From assembly GCF_014199945.1 (NCBI RefSeq), contig NZ_JACHOR010000001.1:62001-126000 (forward strand): a DNA stretch of 64,000 nucleotides. Direction: 5' to 3'. The DNA comes from Brevundimonas variabilis. GTDB taxonomy: Bacteria; Pseudomonadota; Alphaproteobacteria; Caulobacterales; Caulobacteraceae. A program made the position numbers and the translations under genes. The notes under the pieces were generated by a model that was not told where the DNA came from, made no database searches, and worked only from the letters and a program-made list of their open reading frames with translations. Below, in pieces: positions 36,438 to 45,509 of this stretch; within the stretch, counting starts at the first letter, position 1; each line of letters opens with the position of its first letter.

Positions 36438-36659
36438 TCGAGTGTCTGATTTCTGACGTTGGGCGGCCGACCACACAGATGATGCTCAATCCGGCCGCCG
36501 ATCTGGTCGGGCCAAATGTCGAAACATTGTATGGGATCGGTGCGAACTACGAAGGACTTGGGTCTGGCGGGTGACTGGAAGCGCCATCGCGCTAACCGGT
36601 TTGCCGTAGCCGATTCATCGAAATCGGCGAACGGACATGCCCCATCTGGCGAACGGTCG

Positions 36660-37484
36660 TCAGAGCGCTCTCTCTCGCAGAAGCCTCGCTCCAGTCCGGC
36701 TTACCGACAGGTTGGGTCCCGCAACCATGGACAGGCTCAATCGACCTCCGCCAACGGGCTCGGCCCTCACAACATGATCGAGATTTGCAATGGTCGAGCG
36801 GTGAACCCTCACAAACCGTCGGGGATCCAGAGCCGCTTCCAATGCCGCCAGTGTCGTGGGGACGAGGTGGTTGCCCTTCAGCGTGACGATTTCAGCATAG
36901 TCATCTGCGCCCATGACGCTGACGATGTCGCTCGCCATCAGTGACAAGACATCACCATTGGCCTTCAACAAGAAGCGCTCGCTGAAATCTGGAGCGGCAT
37001 TGTCGATCACGAGCAAGGCCTGTCCTGGCCTGCATTCAAGGACGGTCAGGGCTGCGACTGCAGCGTATGCGAACAGACCCTGCATCATCTGCCAAAGCTG
37101 AGCGGGGCCTTGAAGGAAAGGCGTGACGCTGAAGCGGGTCGCTGAGCCTGACGTGGCTATTCCGGTGACGACGAAAAGGAGCCAGGCCCAAGTGACCGAG
37201 AAAGCTGCCGCGAGTGCAAGATGCGAAACCCAGAGCGCGGGTCCATCAAGCCCTATCAGCCAGCGTCGCAGCACAGCCCGTGCGGCGATAACGGAAGCCG
37301 CCAAGGAGGCACAGTTCAGTCCGGCTGCCCGCAAACTGTCTAAAATAGGCTGGTTGCGCGTCAGCGAAAATATCAGGGTGTAGGCCAGTCCGGTCAGCAT
37401 CACCCCCGCAAACCAAAGGAGACGCGAATCCCATAGTGGCTTGGCACTCAGCGCCCTGCTGTCGGTCAATCCCCCGTTCTCCAC
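36660..37484 (-). CDS. Membrane-bound LytTR-family transcriptional regulator
   Basis: The 274-residue protein has four hydrophobic segments in residues about 22-150 and a C-terminal LytTR DNA-binding domain (about 170-274; FLLKANGDVLSLMASDIV, RRFVRVHRSTIANLDHV). It lacks a receiver domain, so the signal is probably sensed by the membrane part. LytTR proteins often control neighbouring genes; here the secreted amidohydrolase follows in the same direction. The segment around the gene is somewhat less GC-rich than the dcw block. Confidence 0.85.
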   Translation of the reverse strand: MENGGLTDSRALSAKPLWDSRLLWFAGVMLTGLAYTLIFSLTRNQPILDSLRAAGLNCASLAASVIAARAVLRRWLIGLDGPALWVSHLALAAAFSVTWAWLLFVVTGIATSGSATRFSVTPFLQGPAQLWQMMQGLFAYAAVAALTVLECRPGQALLVIDNAAPDFSERFLLKANGDVLSLMASDIVSVMGADDYAEIVTLKGNHLVPTTLAALEAALDPRRFVRVHRSTIANLDHVVRAEPVGGGRLSLSMVAGPNLSVSRTGARLLRERAL

Positions 37485-37736
37485 TGGATGTGATTGTCAC
37501 CGGACCGTGGCTCGCGGCTCGGTTCGGTGCAAGAGAGATGTCGGGGGCGTTGATCGCTACAACTTTGCGTCTGTTTTTTCGCTCAGGTTCTTCGGACTGC
37601 AACAATCGTCAAGTGGGCTGAAGCGGACATCGCCAATGAACGAAACGGGGCCCTGCGTTCCCTTACCGCGCGCTTGCCGGTATGAGCGTTTCCAGGCCAT
37701 GGCGACCTGACGTGTTTCTGGCCTCATCGCAAAGCC

Positions 37737-38198
37737 ATGGGGCATGTCATGACCTCTTTTCTGCCGGCCCTGCTGGTCTGGGCCGTATTCCCCGGCGTTC
37801 TTGCCGCGCAAGATCCGGTCGGCGAGGGCACGCTTCATGTCTGGAGCCAGCGCAGCGGCGGCGGTGTCTATGTGTCGCCCGGGGAAAGGGTCGGGGCCGC
37901 TCGGATTCGGGCCTGGTCGTGGGACGTGACATCCAATGCTGCGACCCCGGACGTCGCCTTCGGTTTTCACAACGAGTATGATTGCGCTCAGGGAACGTTT
38001 CGTCGGCTGCAGCGGGTCCGGCTGAACGATGGTCAGGTTGTCGAGCGCGTCGACGTCGCCGAACCGCACCGTTCGCCAACCCTGATGGAAGTCGAAAGCG
38101 ACCTCCTGCCGGAGTTCTGCGCCGGCAAGATTGGCTCCCTGGTGACGGTGCCTTCGCTCGAGGCCGCGCGATCGCTGGCGCGTAATCCCCGCCATTAG
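37737..38198 (+). CDS. Small secreted hypothetical protein
   Basis: The 153-residue product has a signal peptide (about residues 5-23, ending VLAAQ) and two cysteines in the mature part (in YDCAQG and PEFCAGK) that may form a disulphide. The arrangement of a beta-rich domain with a central Cys and a nearby RLQRVRLNDGQ stretch loosely resembles small surface-adhesin-E-like domains, also suspected for the gene at 2778. Starts at 37737 or 37749 are both possible; neither has a good ribosome-binding site. It lies 165 bases upstream of the LPOR gene on the same strand. Confidence 0.55.
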   Translation: MGHVMTSFLPALLVWAVFPGVLAAQDPVGEGTLHVWSQRSGGGVYVSPGERVGAARIRAWSWDVTSNAATPDVAFGFHNEYDCAQGTFRRLQRVRLNDGQVVERVDVAEPHRSPTLMEVESDLLPEFCAGKIGSLVTVPSLEAARSLARNPRH

Positions 38199-38201
38199 TG
38201 A

Positions 38202-39335
<1,134 letters not shown>

Positions 39336-39478
39336 TCGCGCGGCAAGGCGACGGAGCTCAGGGTCATTGATACGGGGCTTGTCTATCACGCCCCCGAAAA
39401 GGCCACCGTTCACACGGCACAGTTTGTCGGGAACCTGATGCCTCTCGGTGCGCTGTGCAGGGTGCCGATTTTTGGGGC

Positions 39479-39503
39479 GGTTGATCCAACCCCTTGGTCA
39501 ACC
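39479..39503. promoter_or_regulatory. Inverted repeat upstream of lovK
   Basis: GGTTGATCCA (39479-39488) and TTGGTCAACC (39494-39503) form a ten-base inverted repeat with two mismatches around a five-base spacer. It lies 67 bases before the lovK start, in the promoter zone. No T-run follows, so an operator is more likely than a terminator for LPOR. The binding protein is unknown. Confidence 0.45.
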
Positions 39504-39569
39504 TTACCTAAAGCGTAAACGAAGGTCGCAGATCCGCCGGCGTTTCGCTCGGTTATCGAGAGGATGCCG

Positions 39570-40664
39570 ATGAAACAGAAAGACGACTGGCATCTGACCG
39601 ATGTCGTGGAACACAAGGTGGGTCGCGGTGATCCCTTTGCCGCTGCGATCCGCGGCACCCGGATGGCCATGGTCATCACCAACCCCCGCCTGCCCGACAA
39701 TCCCATCGTCTTCGCGAACAAGGCGTTCCAGGACCTGACTGGATACGAGCGTGACGAGATCATCGGGCAGAACTGCCGCTTTCTTCAGGGCCCGGACACC
39801 TCGCGCGAGGCTGTCGCGAACATCCGCAGCGCGCTGGCCGAGGAGCACGACATCCAGGTCGACCTGCTTAACTATCGCAAGGACGGTACGACCTTCTGGA
39901 ATGCGCTCTTCATCAGCCCTGTCCGGAACGATGCCGGCCAGGTCGATTATTTCTTCGCATCCCAACTCGACGTGACCGACAGGGTCGAGGCCCAGAGGTT
40001 CGTCGAGAAGCAGAAGGCACTCGTGGACCGCGAGGTGGCCCTCCGCACCGCCGACCTGGAAGAAGCCCTCGCCTCCAAGACCCTGCTGCTTCACGAGGTG
40101 GACCACCGCGTGAAGAATAATCTGACCATGATCGGATCTCTTCTGCGGCTTCAGGCACGATCCCTGCCGGACCCGTCGCTGGGCCAGACGCTGAACTCGA
40201 TGCTGGAGCGGGTCGATGCCTTGGCGACGGTCCACCGTCGTCTTTATCAGTCCAACGACATAACGACCTTCGATGCGGGGGCCTTTGTCGAAACCCTGGC
40301 CGCCGACGTCATCGGATCGTCCGGCCGGGCCAATATTGCCGTCGAGGTTGATGTCGAGCCGATCATGATCCCCTCGGCCCATGCTTCCGCCGTCGGCCTG
40401 GTCGTCAACGAATTGCTGACCAACGCCGTGAAGCACGGATTTCCGGATGGCCGGGAAGGGACACTGAAGGTGACCGCTACACAGTCGCAGCGACGGGGGC
40501 GGATCGTGATCCAGGACGACGGACCGGGTATCGTTGCCACCGCGAACAATGGCCTTGGCAAGACCCTGATCAGTCGCCTCGTCAGGCAGATCGACGGCGA
40601 GGCGCGCTGGCTTCCGGCCAATCCGGGCACGCGCGTGGTGCTGGAATTCCCGGTGAGCGGATAG
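39570..40664 (+). CDS. lovK: Blue-light LOV histidine kinase (LovK type)
   Basis: The 364-residue soluble kinase senses blue light through a flavin. Its N-terminal LOV domain (about 23-135) has the signature GQNC69RFLQG, the cysteine that forms the light-induced flavin adduct. A short helical linker leads to a HisKA_2-type domain with H179 in the DHRVKNNL motif and an ATPase domain (NELLTNAVKHG, DDGPGI, GLGKTLI). Size and order match C. crescentus LovK (368 residues), which modulates attachment and the general stress response with LovR. The start at 39570 is chosen over 39564 because GAGAGG then has proper spacing. lovR follows with no gap. Confidence 0.93.
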   Translation: MKQKDDWHLTDVVEHKVGRGDPFAAAIRGTRMAMVITNPRLPDNPIVFANKAFQDLTGYERDEIIGQNCRFLQGPDTSREAVANIRSALAEEHDIQVDLLNYRKDGTTFWNALFISPVRNDAGQVDYFFASQLDVTDRVEAQRFVEKQKALVDREVALRTADLEEALASKTLLLHEVDHRVKNNLTMIGSLLRLQARSLPDPSLGQTLNSMLERVDALATVHRRLYQSNDITTFDAGAFVETLAADVIGSSGRANIAVEVDVEPIMIPSAHASAVGLVVNELLTNAVKHGFPDGREGTLKVTATQSQRRGRIVIQDDGPGIVATANNGLGKTLISRLVRQIDGEARWLPANPGTRVVLEFPVSG

Positions 40665-41120
40665 ATGCCCCGCCCTCAACGCCCGTTCGACGTGCTGATC
40701 GTAGAGGACGAAGCGTTGCTCGTGATGGACCTGGAGGCGATGATCGAGGATGCCGGGCACGCCGTCGTCGGCGAGGCCGCATCCCTGTCGGAGTTCGAAG
40801 CCCTGTCACAGACGCTGTGTCCGGACGTCGCCTTTGTGGACCTCCAGCTGGCGGAGAACTCCAGCGGACTGGACGTCTGCACGCGGCTCAAGGCTCGCTG
40901 GCCCGATACCGCCGTCGTGTTCGTGACAGCCAATCCGAGGATGATTCCCGACGACTTTCTGGGGGCCCATGGCGTCATCGCCAAACCCTTCTCACGATCC
41001 GGGCTCATGGCCGCGATGCAGTTCATCGAACAGGGCCTCTCGGACCCGCCCCCCACCATGGACAGACCGCTGAGCTTCTCTGCGTCGCCCCAGATCGGAC
41101 AGGCCTGGAACATCGCCTGA
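40665..41120 (+). CDS. lovR: Single-domain response regulator (LovR type)
   Basis: The 151-residue protein is one receiver domain: acidic pocket E14-D15-E16, phosphoacceptor D59 in FVDLQL, a Thr in VFVTANP and Lys in VIAKPF. A C-terminal tail of about 30 residues has no output domain. Its ATG follows the lovK stop directly, the same pairing as lovK-lovR in Caulobacter, where LovR acts as a phosphate sink that counteracts LovK signalling in the stress pathway. The identification rests on architecture and context as well as on sequence. Confidence 0.9.
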   Translation: MPRPQRPFDVLIVEDEALLVMDLEAMIEDAGHAVVGEAASLSEFEALSQTLCPDVAFVDLQLAENSSGLDVCTRLKARWPDTAVVFVTANPRMIPDDFLGAHGVIAKPFSRSGLMAAMQFIEQGLSDPPPTMDRPLSFSASPQIGQAWNIA

Positions 41121-41247
41121 CCTGCGCCGCAAGGTGCCACCCGGTCGAACAGGGACCGCTGTACAAACGGCTGTAAGGATTCAGACACCGACACCGCCCT
41201 CGCCAAGCGCGAGAAAGACAACGATCGGGTCAGGCGAAGCCCGAACC

Positions 41248-41865
41248 TCAGGCCACGACCTGTCGCCGCCGGATAAGGAGCGCCGCGCTGCCGGCCAGCA
41301 CGAGACCGAACAGGATCATGGCCCACTCCGAAAGGGTTGGGACGGCGGTGGGCGTGACCACTTCATAGATCTGGAAGACCGCATCGGCCGCAGGGATGGT
41401 TGTCGTACCGTTGGAGAACAGCACGCCATCCGGGTAGGGATCTGCGGCCTGGCTCGCCGCCAGACTCCCCGTGTTCACTGCGAAACTGTAGGTCTGTCCA
41501 GCCGTCACCGGAAGCGGAGTGTCCAGGGTGATGATCTGGAAATCGGGCGAAAGGGTCGTGACGAGGTTGACCGCCTGGGAAGAGACAGGGACCCCCGCCC
41601 CACCCGCAGCCCCCGTGCCCGTGCCGTCGTAGACGCTGAGGGTCGTCGCCACATCGGAGGTCGGCCTGACTGCAATCTGCGTGACCGTGCCTGTCAGGGT
41701 CGCCGTGAACGACTGACCTCCGAACACGGGGTTGAAGGTATCTGTCCCGACGGTCTGCGAAATGGTCTGGGCGGAAGCGGTCGTGGCCAGACCCAGCCCC
41801 ACGCAGAGCGCGACAAGGATAATCCCCGCATTGACGCGGAAACGACGGCTCATGGTGGATGTCAT
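41248..41865 (-). CDS. Secreted protein with IPTL-CTERM sorting signal
   Basis: The 205-residue product has an N-terminal signal peptide (about residues 10-32, ending TTASAQ), a Thr/Ser/Gly-rich beta domain (residues about 35-165), and a C-terminal sorting tail: VPTLSEWAMI, a hydrophobic helix and the basic end IRRRQVVA. This is the IPTL-CTERM type, thought to be recognised by an exosortase-like (archaeosortase/exosortase) transpeptidase. No such sorting enzyme is encoded in the window, so it must act in trans. The gene stands alone, convergent with lovR. Confidence 0.88.
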   Translation of the reverse strand: MTSTMSRRFRVNAGIILVALCVGLGLATTASAQTISQTVGTDTFNPVFGGQSFTATLTGTVTQIAVRPTSDVATTLSVYDGTGTGAAGGAGVPVSSQAVNLVTTLSPDFQIITLDTPLPVTAGQTYSFAVNTGSLAASQAADPYPDGVLFSNGTTTIPAADAVFQIYEVVTPTAVPTLSEWAMILFGLVLAGSAALLIRRRQVVA

Positions 41866-42192
41866 TATGCCCCTCGACAGACATTCATGGAAAATCTATG
41901 CGTGTAGGACTGAACTAATTGAACCTGAGATGGCGTCAAGTATTTTTCTCTCCAGGGTAGATCGACAGGCCCGCTGCACACTCTGGGGTAGCTCATCCTT
42001 GCAGGGCGAGCGCCATGGCACCTGAGACAGCCAGAACGCTCATGTTCCAGGCTATGTCTCGGAGACAGCCGCTTCGATCCCCGGGCCTGAAGCCCTCTCC
42101 GCTTGTAATGATCTGCAGGGTGCCGGTCTGAGATCCAGGGTCCCGGCTGTCACCGACGGAGCCTGTCCCCTGCCCTGTCTCCTGCCGCACCG
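41866..42192. other. Intergenic region, no gene supported
   Basis: This 327-base stretch lies between the IPTL-CTERM gene and the tRNA. Its left part (41880-41960) is AT-rich and should hold the promoter of the IPTL-CTERM gene. A minus-strand frame ending near 41993 encodes only a 17-residue hydrophobic peptide (MSVLAVSGAMALALQG-like) with no ribosome-binding site worth calling. I see no convincing terminator for the tRNA. Confidence 0.4.
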
Positions 42193-42265
42193 TAGGCCCG
42201 GAGGGACTCGAACCCCCAACCAGACCGTTATGAGCGGTCGGCTCTAACCATTGAGCTACGGGCCC
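42193..42265 (-). tRNA. tRNA with CAU anticodon, probably tRNA-Ile2 (lysidine-modified)
   Basis: The minus strand folds into a complete cloverleaf of 73 nucleotides without an encoded CCA: acceptor GGGCCCG pairs with CGGGCCT (one G-T pair), anticodon stem GACCG/CGGTC around loop CTCATAA, and T arm GGGGG TTCGAGT CCCTC. The anticodon CAU could be Met or Ile2. The short D loop AATGGTTAGAGC and the overall likeness to E. coli ileX favour Ile2, whose C34 is changed to lysidine by TilS so that it reads AUA. The identity should be confirmed by a covariance model. Confidence 0.9.
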
Positions 42266-42464
42266 CCGGTGGGGAAGAGGCGACGGCCTAGCAGGCCGTG
42301 CGCGCACGGGAAAGGGGCTGGTGCCCGTCCACCTGTCGGCGATGTCATCCCGATGAACGGAACCTGTCATCCCGCATGGCACGGCATTCAGCCGACAACC
42401 GTCACGGTGTCGCCATGGGTCCGGCGGCATAGACCGGACCGGATCGCCTGATGGAGACACGACA

Positions 42465-43217
42465 ATGACCCGAACCCTTCCCGCCGTGATGCTTGGCTCG
42501 GCCCTGATGGCCCTGTCGGCGCCCGCTGCGCTGGCCCAGACCGCGCCCGCCCCGGCCCCCATGCCGATGCACGCCATGGCCCCCCTGCCCGCCCTGAACC
42601 TCAGCGCCTCGGGCGAGGTCCGGGTCAGCCCCGACATGGCCACCATCACCTTCGGCGTCGTGACCGAAGCCGCCACCGCCCGCGAGGCCATGGCCCTGAA
42701 CGCCACCCGCATGACCGAGGTCGTCGCCGCCGTGCGCCGTGCAGGTATCGCCGAGCGCGACGTCCAGACCTCGGGCCTGAACCTGTCGGCCCAGTACGAC
42801 TATGTGCAGAACGAGCCGCCGCGACTGCGCGGCTATCAGGCCAGCAACCGCGTGACCGTCCGCATCCTGGATCTCGCGAAGGTCGGTACCACGGCCGACG
42901 CCGTGGTCGCCGCCGGCGTCAACCAGATCGACGGCATCGCCTTTGGTCTGGTTGATCCCAAGGCCGCGGAGGACCGGGCGCGCGTGCTCGCCGTCCAGGC
43001 CCTGCAGTCGAAGGCACAGCTCTATGCCCAGGCGCTGGGCACTCCGCTGGGCTCGATCCGGTCGCTGAGCGAAGGTGGTGGCTATGCGCCTCAGCCGCCG
43101 ATGCCGATGTATGCAATGCGTGCCGAGGCCATGGCGTCGGATGCCTCCACACCGGTCAGCGCCGGCGAGATGGTCGTCCGGATCGACATCACCGGCGTCT
43201 ACGACATCGGCCGCTAG
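42465..43217 (+). CDS. Secreted SIMPL-domain (DUF541) protein
   Basis: The 250-residue product has a Sec signal peptide ending AALAQ (residue 25), a Pro/Met-rich spacer, then a SIMPL domain beginning LNLSASGEVRVSPDMATITFGV. Conserved stretches such as VQTSGLNLSAQYDY and RGYQASNRVTVR are typical of the family. It is a paralogue of the protein at 253-1005, though the two are only distantly alike. The function of these periplasmic proteins is poorly defined; some E. coli relatives (YggE) reduce oxidative stress. It is convergent with the S1/P1 nuclease gene, with a hairpin between. Confidence 0.9.
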   Translation: MTRTLPAVMLGSALMALSAPAALAQTAPAPAPMPMHAMAPLPALNLSASGEVRVSPDMATITFGVVTEAATAREAMALNATRMTEVVAAVRRAGIAERDVQTSGLNLSAQYDYVQNEPPRLRGYQASNRVTVRILDLAKVGTTADAVVAAGVNQIDGIAFGLVDPKAAEDRARVLAVQALQSKAQLYAQALGTPLGSIRSLSEGGGYAPQPPMPMYAMRAEAMASDASTPVSAGEMVVRIDITGVYDIGR

Positions 43218-43226
43218 AGCCCGTCC

Positions 43227-43254
43227 GGCCCTTCTCCCGACCGGGGGAAGGGCC
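43227..43254. terminator. Hairpin between convergent genes
   Basis: GGCCCTTCTCCC and GGGGGAAGGGCC form a twelve-base stem with one mismatch and a four-base loop. It lies in the 44-base gap between the convergent SIMPL and nuclease genes, where a bidirectional terminator would be expected, but there is no T-run on either side, so the call is tentative. Confidence 0.4.
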
Positions 43255-43261
43255 AACCGGC

Positions 43262-44284
43262 TCAGTCTTCTCCGACCATCGCCACCCAGGGATCGGCCGT
43301 GCCGGCCTCGACCTCGGCCACCTTCACGGCGGGCCAGCCGATCGAGACGTCCTTGGAAGCCCGCCACGCCAGGGTCGTCAGGTCCCGCAGTTCCGCTGCC
43401 CCGGCTGCGATCCTTTGCGTCGCGAAGGCCGCGCCGCGGGGATCGCTCTCCGAAAAGCCGCCCGCCTTCTCCAGCGCATAGAAGGGCGTCACCGTCGCCA
43501 GGGTCGCCTTCAGATAGGTCGCGGTGCGGACGCGAAGATCGAACCCGTCCAGCGACGGTCCGGGCATCGCCGCCACGACGCCATCCATCCGGACGGTCCT
43601 CGAAACGAAGGCCCCCTCGAACATGGCGTGGGTCTGGCGAGAGGTGGTGAACCCCTCGGGATTGGGGGTGTCGCGGTCCCAGCCGTTGTAGTGGATCGTG
43701 GTGTGGTGCGGCTGCGCGGCGTCACCGACATAGTGGCTCAGCACACCCAGGTCCCTAAGCAGCAGGGCCTCGCGCCGCGCCAGGTCCTCGGCATACCAGG
43801 CCCGCCTGCCCGGATCGGTCTCGCGCCCCGCGGCCGCATTCAGCACCCGCCAGTAGGCAAAGTCCCGCACCAGCTGCTGGTAGCCGTCCATGATGGCATA
43901 GGGCAGATAGCCCGCCGCATTGACGTTCGACCCTGCTGCCAGCAGAGCCGCGTCGAACTGCCATTTCAGCTCGGGCAGGGCATCGATCTTGGGTCCGCCC
44001 GGGACCATGACCGAGCCATCGTCCAGCATGTCGACGAAGTGGGCCGTGTCGCGCTCGCGATCGTGCGGCTGGCCGGCACCCTTCCAGCGGTCCGGCTCTC
44101 GCGACAGCTCACCGACCTCGGCCGCAGCCGCCGGCGTGCGAAGGAAGGCCGGCAGGTCGTCAGGCAGCGCCCGAACGGCTGCCACCCCGATCATCCGGTG
44201 CCCGGTATTTCCCCAGGCGGTGACCTGGCCACTGGACCCGGCCACGGCGGCCAGGGCGACGACGGCAACAACAAGACGCTTCAT
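43262..44284 (-). CDS. Secreted S1/P1-type nuclease
   Basis: S1/P1 nucleases are zinc enzymes that cut single-stranded DNA and RNA. The 340-residue protein has a signal peptide (residues 1-23), after which the mature protein starts with the hallmark W-G-NTGH (the N-terminal Trp binds zinc in this family). Further zinc-binding histidines and aspartates are seen in DTAHFVDM and SHYVGDAAQPHHT. A phospholipase C-like relative is possible, since the two families share the fold. The final 90 residues are less conserved. A repeat element lies 90 bases upstream of the start. Confidence 0.85.
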   Translation of the reverse strand: MKRLVVAVVALAAVAGSSGQVTAWGNTGHRMIGVAAVRALPDDLPAFLRTPAAAAEVGELSREPDRWKGAGQPHDRERDTAHFVDMLDDGSVMVPGGPKIDALPELKWQFDAALLAAGSNVNAAGYLPYAIMDGYQQLVRDFAYWRVLNAAAGRETDPGRRAWYAEDLARREALLLRDLGVLSHYVGDAAQPHHTTIHYNGWDRDTPNPEGFTTSRQTHAMFEGAFVSRTVRMDGVVAAMPGPSLDGFDLRVRTATYLKATLATVTPFYALEKAGGFSESDPRGAAFATQRIAAGAAELRDLTTLAWRASKDVSIGWPAVKVAEVEAGTADPWVAMVGED

Positions 44285-44375
44285 GGCACTGAACCTTCAG
44301 GAAACCGGAGACTGCCCGCCCGGTTAAATCCATGTGGCCGCGGCGTCGAGCGGCATTTCAACATCCGAATCACCA

Positions 44376-44533
44376 GCCCTCTCCCTGCGGGAGAGGGCTT
44401 GAGCGCCTGAGAGCGACAGCGATCAGTCTTGCGGGAAAGGGTTAGGGGCACCTGGCCATAAGTGAGCCCCTCACCCTTTCGGCTGGCGCATCGCTGCGCG
44501 CTGCGAGCCTCAAGCCCTCTCCCGACGGGAGGG
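44376..44533. repeat. Palindromic repeat element, copy 1
   Basis: This roughly 158-base element begins and ends with CCCTCTCCC...GGGAGAGGG-type hairpins and contains CAGCGATCAGTCTTGCG and CCCCTCACCCTTTCGGCT. The reverse complement of the element at 56568-56712 matches it closely at both ends and through these blocks; the middle (44430-44465) differs. It lies in the upstream region of the S1/P1 nuclease gene. Such elements are non-coding and probably mobilised in trans, but no transposase is nearby. Confidence 0.85.
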
Positions 44534-44901
44534 ACCCTGCCTTGCGTCCCGATTTTTCCGTTTGTCTTGAACGCGCTGCAGAGATGGACCACCATTGGGC
44601 CGGACGTATTACCTTTTATGGCTTGAGGATCCGCCACCCTTTTCTTCGGCGCCAAGACAACATGTGTACGAATATCGTATAGCGCTCTCAGCATCAGACC
44701 CAAGAAACGTAATCGACGACTGTGAATACAGCTTTCGCTCGTACCAGCGTTGCCACGTCATTTACCAATGTAACTGTTTCGAATGATGACGAAACTGTCC
44801 CGTCTGGGGACAAGACGCGGCATGACACCTTTTCGCCACAATGTTCAACGACACGCAGGGTGCTGGCAGCGTTCGTGGCCAGTGTCGCCACGAGCACACA
44901 C
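44534..44901. other. Low-GC intergenic region upstream of the 3D-domain gene
   Basis: This 368-base stretch is clearly poorer in GC than the rest of the window. The frame of the next gene is open from 44722, but the residues before 44902 show no domain and use mixed codons, so I treat most of it as leader. A small inverted repeat TGTCCCGTCTGGGGACA lies at 44796-44812. No RNA gene or convincing promoter was recognised. Confidence 0.4.
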
Positions 44902-45468
44902 ATGCGCATCGCAGCCGCTGCCTTCGCCGCAATCATCGCCCTTGCCTATCCGGCCATGGGTGAACCGGTCGCCTACGAAACAGTCGTCGCGATAGAGCGG
45001 GCTGCTTCCGAAACTACCGTCGCAGCGAATGGTTCCAGCGGCACCGATGCCGAAACCGTGGAACTGGATGCCGAGCGCTCTGCCCTGATGAACGGCGACC
45101 CGGCCTGGCGCGCCTCGGCCCGGCTGTATCATGCAGGTGGTGGCGGCGCGACCGGCAACGATTCGCTCGGATGCCGTCCTGTGCCCATGCGCACGGTGGC
45201 CACCGATCCCCGTGTCATCCCTCGGCGCACCCGCCTGTTCATCCGCGAGACGGTCGGCCTGCGCATGGCCGATGGCTCGACGCATGATGGCTACTGGTAC
45301 GCCTCCGATACCGGCGGCGCGATCAAGGGCAACAAGATCGACCTCTACACCGGCCACGGCCGCGGCTCGATGCAGCCCGCCATGCGCCTCAACATGCGCA
45401 CGCTGAGCATCGCCGACGCCGGCCGCTTCGACGGCTGCCCGCCGTCCTGGCAGAACGCGTCCAACTGA
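44902..45468 (+). CDS. Secreted 3D-domain protein
   Basis: The 188-residue product has a signal peptide (residues 1-20, ending PAMG) and a C-terminal 3D domain, named for three conserved aspartates: VATDPRVIPRRTRLFI, ASDTGGAIKG and KIDLYTG. 3D domains form the double-psi barrel of MltA-type lytic transglycosylases and of related wall-active proteins. The cysteines in SLGCRPV and DGCPPS may pair. The start is uncertain: 44902 fits a signal peptide best, while a GTG at 44860 and an ATG at 44722 are in frame. A peptidoglycan-modifying role is likely but not shown. Confidence 0.8.
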   Translation: MRIAAAAFAAIIALAYPAMGEPVAYETVVAIERAASETTVAANGSSGTDAETVELDAERSALMNGDPAWRASARLYHAGGGGATGNDSLGCRPVPMRTVATDPRVIPRRTRLFIRETVGLRMADGSTHDGYWYASDTGGAIKGNKIDLYTGHGRGSMQPAMRLNMRTLSIADAGRFDGCPPSWQNASN

Positions 45469-45509
45469 CGCTTTTGTCGCCGCGCCGTTAAGGCGCTAGC
45501 GTCTCCCCG

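Noticed and set aside
41215..41247. Terminator hairpin after the IPTL-CTERM gene
   Set aside because: The possible stem is only about five bases and the T-run is broken, so it is too weak to call.
41993..42050. Tiny hydrophobic peptide gene near the tRNA
   Set aside because: Only about 17 residues, with no ribosome-binding site and no recognised relative.
42193..42265. Elongator tRNA-Met
   Set aside because: The anticodon CAU fits, but the short D loop and likeness to ileX favour Ile2; kept as probable, not certain.
44722..44901. N-terminal 60 residues of the 3D-domain protein
   Set aside because: Codon use and composition look non-coding, and the signal peptide fits a start at 44902; an upstream start cannot be fully excluded.
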